Positions 6,454 to 8,277 of a stretch of 8,277 nucleotides of DNA are shown here, piece by piece; position 1 is the first letter of the stretch, and every line of letters starts with the position of its first letter. The stretch lies in contig JAIPFG010000133.1 of the NCBI GenBank assembly GCA_021736745.1, positions 1-8,277 of the forward strand. Direction: 5' to 3'. A model generated the notes under the pieces. It searched no databases. It was not told where the DNA came from and was given only the letters and a program-made list of their open reading frames with translations. The position numbers were made by a program, and so were the translations under genes. This DNA is from Pseudomonadales bacterium. GTDB taxonomy: Bacteria > Pseudomonadota > Gammaproteobacteria > Pseudomonadales > IMCC2047.

Positions 6454-8277
6454 TTAAGTTTCTTCCATCGACACGCTTAAAACATTAGAACTACTTTTTA
6501 GATCAACTACCGATCTCACCAATGCGTTTTTCCCAACTTTCTTTTTGGAATCAAAATGTAATGGCGTATTAGTTACAATCAACAACTCTTCAGCAGTCAA
6601 TGCAGTCTTCCGACGCTCGCTAGATACCACTCCATAGAGGGTATTACGTTGGCGGGAGCTGCGATCCAAGTTACGTAAAAGCCGTTCCATTTGTTGTGGT
6701 TTTTTCTCTTGACCATGCTCAGACCCCGCTGCGCGAGTTATTGATTCATTCATAAGCGTTCCACCAAGATCGTTAGCTCCTGATTCCAGACAAACAAGAA
6801 CACCACCTTCACCCATTTTTACCCAGGAAGTTTGTATATTTTTAATATGTGAATTAAATACAAGTCGTGATACTGCATGCATTAACACCGATTCTCTAAA
6901 GGTAGGCCCCACTCGCGAGCGACCTTTAAGGTATATTGGAGCCTGCATATGAACAAAAGGCAATGGTACAAACTCGGTAAAACCACCGGTTCTACATTGA
7001 AGATCACGCACACGAATCAAATGACGCGCCCAGTGCTCCAGGCGCTCTATATGACCAAACATGATAGTAGCCGTAGAGCCAAACCCTAGACCGTGCGCGG
7101 TTTCCATCACCTCCAACCATTGTGCCGTATTAATTTTATCAGGACAAAGTACTGCCCGGACTTCATCATCCAATATTTCAGCAGCAGTACCTGGTAAGCT
7201 ATTCAAACCAGCTTGTTTTAGCTGAGCCAAAAACTCCTTGATGTTCAACCCTTGTGTCTTTGCCCCCTGCCATACTTCGAGGGGTGAAAACGCATGTATG
7301 TGCATATTAGGCACTACCTTTCGGATAGCTGACAATATGTCGAGATAGGTCTGTCCAGTATAATCCGGATTAATCCCTCCCTGAACACACACTTCCGTTG
7401 CACCTCGATCCCAAGCTTCCTTTGCCCGACGAGCAATTTCTGAGTTCTCTAGATCATAAGGGGTATCACGCAAACTCTCACTAGTCTTTCCCTTAGAAAA
7501 AGCACAAAACTGACACTTAAAATAACACACATTAGTGTTATTGATATTTCGATTTACGACATAAGTAACAGTATCACCAATGGTCTCACTTCGCATTTTG
7601 TTTGCTTGCTTACACACGTAAGTAAATTCCGGCCCACGAACCTGAAAGAGCCTTATAACTTGCTTTTCCGACAACAATTCACCCTGAATAGCTTGCGCAA
7701 CAATATCTCGTACATCCTTTGATACCTGTGTTATAGAAATGTCACTACTGAGCATTCGGATATCCTGGCTTGGCGGCACAGAGCCCTTCCCTGGCACCCA
7801 ATCATCCGTACGAGGATAACCCTCGGTATCAATCATTCTTAAAGCCCTTGTATGCAGCCCAGAATCTAACCACTTCGAGTAATTAAGAATAAAGTCGGGG
7901 TACAGAGTCAAACGTTCCTGCAAATATTTTCCCGAAATTTCAGTTTCTTGAGCCAACGTCTCCAGATGAGGCCAGGGGGCTTCTGGATTAACAAAATCAG
8001 GTGTTACAGGCGAGACTCCACCCCAATCATTAATGCCGGCATCTATAATTTTTGGTAATACACCAGGGCTCAAATTAGGTGGAGCTTGGATACTCATTTC
8101 TGGGCCAAAAATAATTCTGGCAATAGCAATAGTCCAAAGCAACTCATTCAACTCTGGCTCGGGCGCTTCGGACATTTTAGTTCCAGGCTTGGAACGAAAA
8201 TTTTGGATAATAATTTCTTGAATATGACCATATTCCATATGTAGTTTACGTAACACTAACATCGCTTCGATACGCTC
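6454..8277 (-). CDS. fbiC: FO synthase (CofG-CofH fusion), 5' end cut off by the window edge
   Basis: The visible 607 residues run in frame through the right edge: the five codons before the internal ATG at 8262 read ERIEA, so that ATG is not the true start. Complete FbiC proteins are about 850 residues, so roughly 250 are missing, including the CofG radical-SAM cysteines. What remains is the end of CofG (EYGHIQEIIIQNFRSKPGT; AIARIIFGP; GINDWGGVSPVTPDFVNPEAPWP) joined to a whole CofH. CofH has C-x3-C-x2-C (residues 246, 250, 253 counted from ATG 8262; CYFKCQFC), VCVQGGINPD, HAFSPLEV, LPGTAAEILDDEVR, FGHIERLEHWARHL, FTEFVPLPF and GANDLGGTLMNESITRAAG. The enzyme joins 5-amino-6-ribitylamino-uracil and tyrosine to make FO, the 7,8-didemethyl-8-hydroxy-5-deazariboflavin core of F420. 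The fused form is best known from Actinobacteria; archaea and cyanobacteria have separate cofG and cofH. A family-member GNAT gene lies downstream. Confidence 0.95.
   Translation of the reverse strand, partial: ERIEAMLVLRKLHMEYGHIQEIIIQNFRSKPGTKMSEAPEPELNELLWTIAIARIIFGPEMSIQAPPNLSPGVLPKIIDAGINDWGGVSPVTPDFVNPEAPWPHLETLAQETEISGKYLQERLTLYPDFILNYSKWLDSGLHTRALRMIDTEGYPRTDDWVPGKGSVPPSQDIRMLSSDISITQVSKDVRDIVAQAIQGELLSEKQVIRLFQVRGPEFTYVCKQANKMRSETIGDTVTYVVNRNINNTNVCYFKCQFCAFSKGKTSESLRDTPYDLENSEIARRAKEAWDRGATEVCVQGGINPDYTGQTYLDILSAIRKVVPNMHIHAFSPLEVWQGAKTQGLNIKEFLAQLKQAGLNSLPGTAAEILDDEVRAVLCPDKINTAQWLEVMETAHGLGFGSTATIMFGHIERLEHWARHLIRVRDLQCRTGGFTEFVPLPFVHMQAPIYLKGRSRVGPTFRESVLMHAVSRLVFNSHIKNIQTSWVKMGEGGVLVCLESGANDLGGTLMNESITRAAGSEHGQEKKPQQMERLLRNLDRSSRQRNTLYGVVSSERRKTALTAEELLIVTNTPLHFDSKKKVGKNALVRSVVDLKSSSNVLSVSMEET

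Noticed and set aside
8033..8221. Open frame of 62 codons on the + strand inside fbiC
   Set aside because: It is antisense to a conserved part of CofG and has no family features.

Overview
The window looks like chromosomal DNA from a gammaproteobacterium. The left third holds the distal part of an rnf (rsx) operon in the usual gammaproteobacterial order C-D-G-E, and the encoded proteins match that family closely. The genus cannot be fixed from the sequence. An aquatic or marine lineage is a guess. To the eye, the DNA right of about 2650 is richer in A+T than the rnf genes, which suggests an accessory segment.

Layout. 1-2645 (+): end of rnfC, then complete rnfD, rnfG and rnfE, tightly packed, with an 11-base rnfG/rnfE overlap. 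They encode parts of the membrane-bound Rnf complex, which exchanges electrons between ferredoxin and NAD(H) and couples this to ion transport. 2836-3102 (+): an RnfH-type small ubiquitin-fold protein. 3232-4683 (+): a 483-residue FrhB/FpoF-family iron-sulfur flavoprotein, the family that oxidises or reduces the deazaflavin coenzyme F420. 4732-5760 (+): an inosine-uridine-type nucleoside hydrolase, followed by a possible terminator. 5929-6372 (-): a GNAT acetyltransferase. 6454-8277 (-): most of fbiC, the fused two-domain FO synthase that makes the deazaflavin core of F420. Its 5' end lies beyond the right edge.

How the genes may work together. The notable point is an F420-synthesis gene and an F420-oxidoreductase-like gene placed directly beside rnf in a proteobacterium. 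FpoF, the closest architectural analogue of the 483-residue protein, feeds electrons from F420H2 into a membrane complex in methanogens. A plausible but unproven model is that this protein passes electrons between F420H2 and Rnf, directly or through ferredoxin. The nucleoside hydrolase and the acetyltransferase have no obvious part in this and may be passengers. The gene often found after rnfE in gammaproteobacteria, nth (endonuclease III), is not there.
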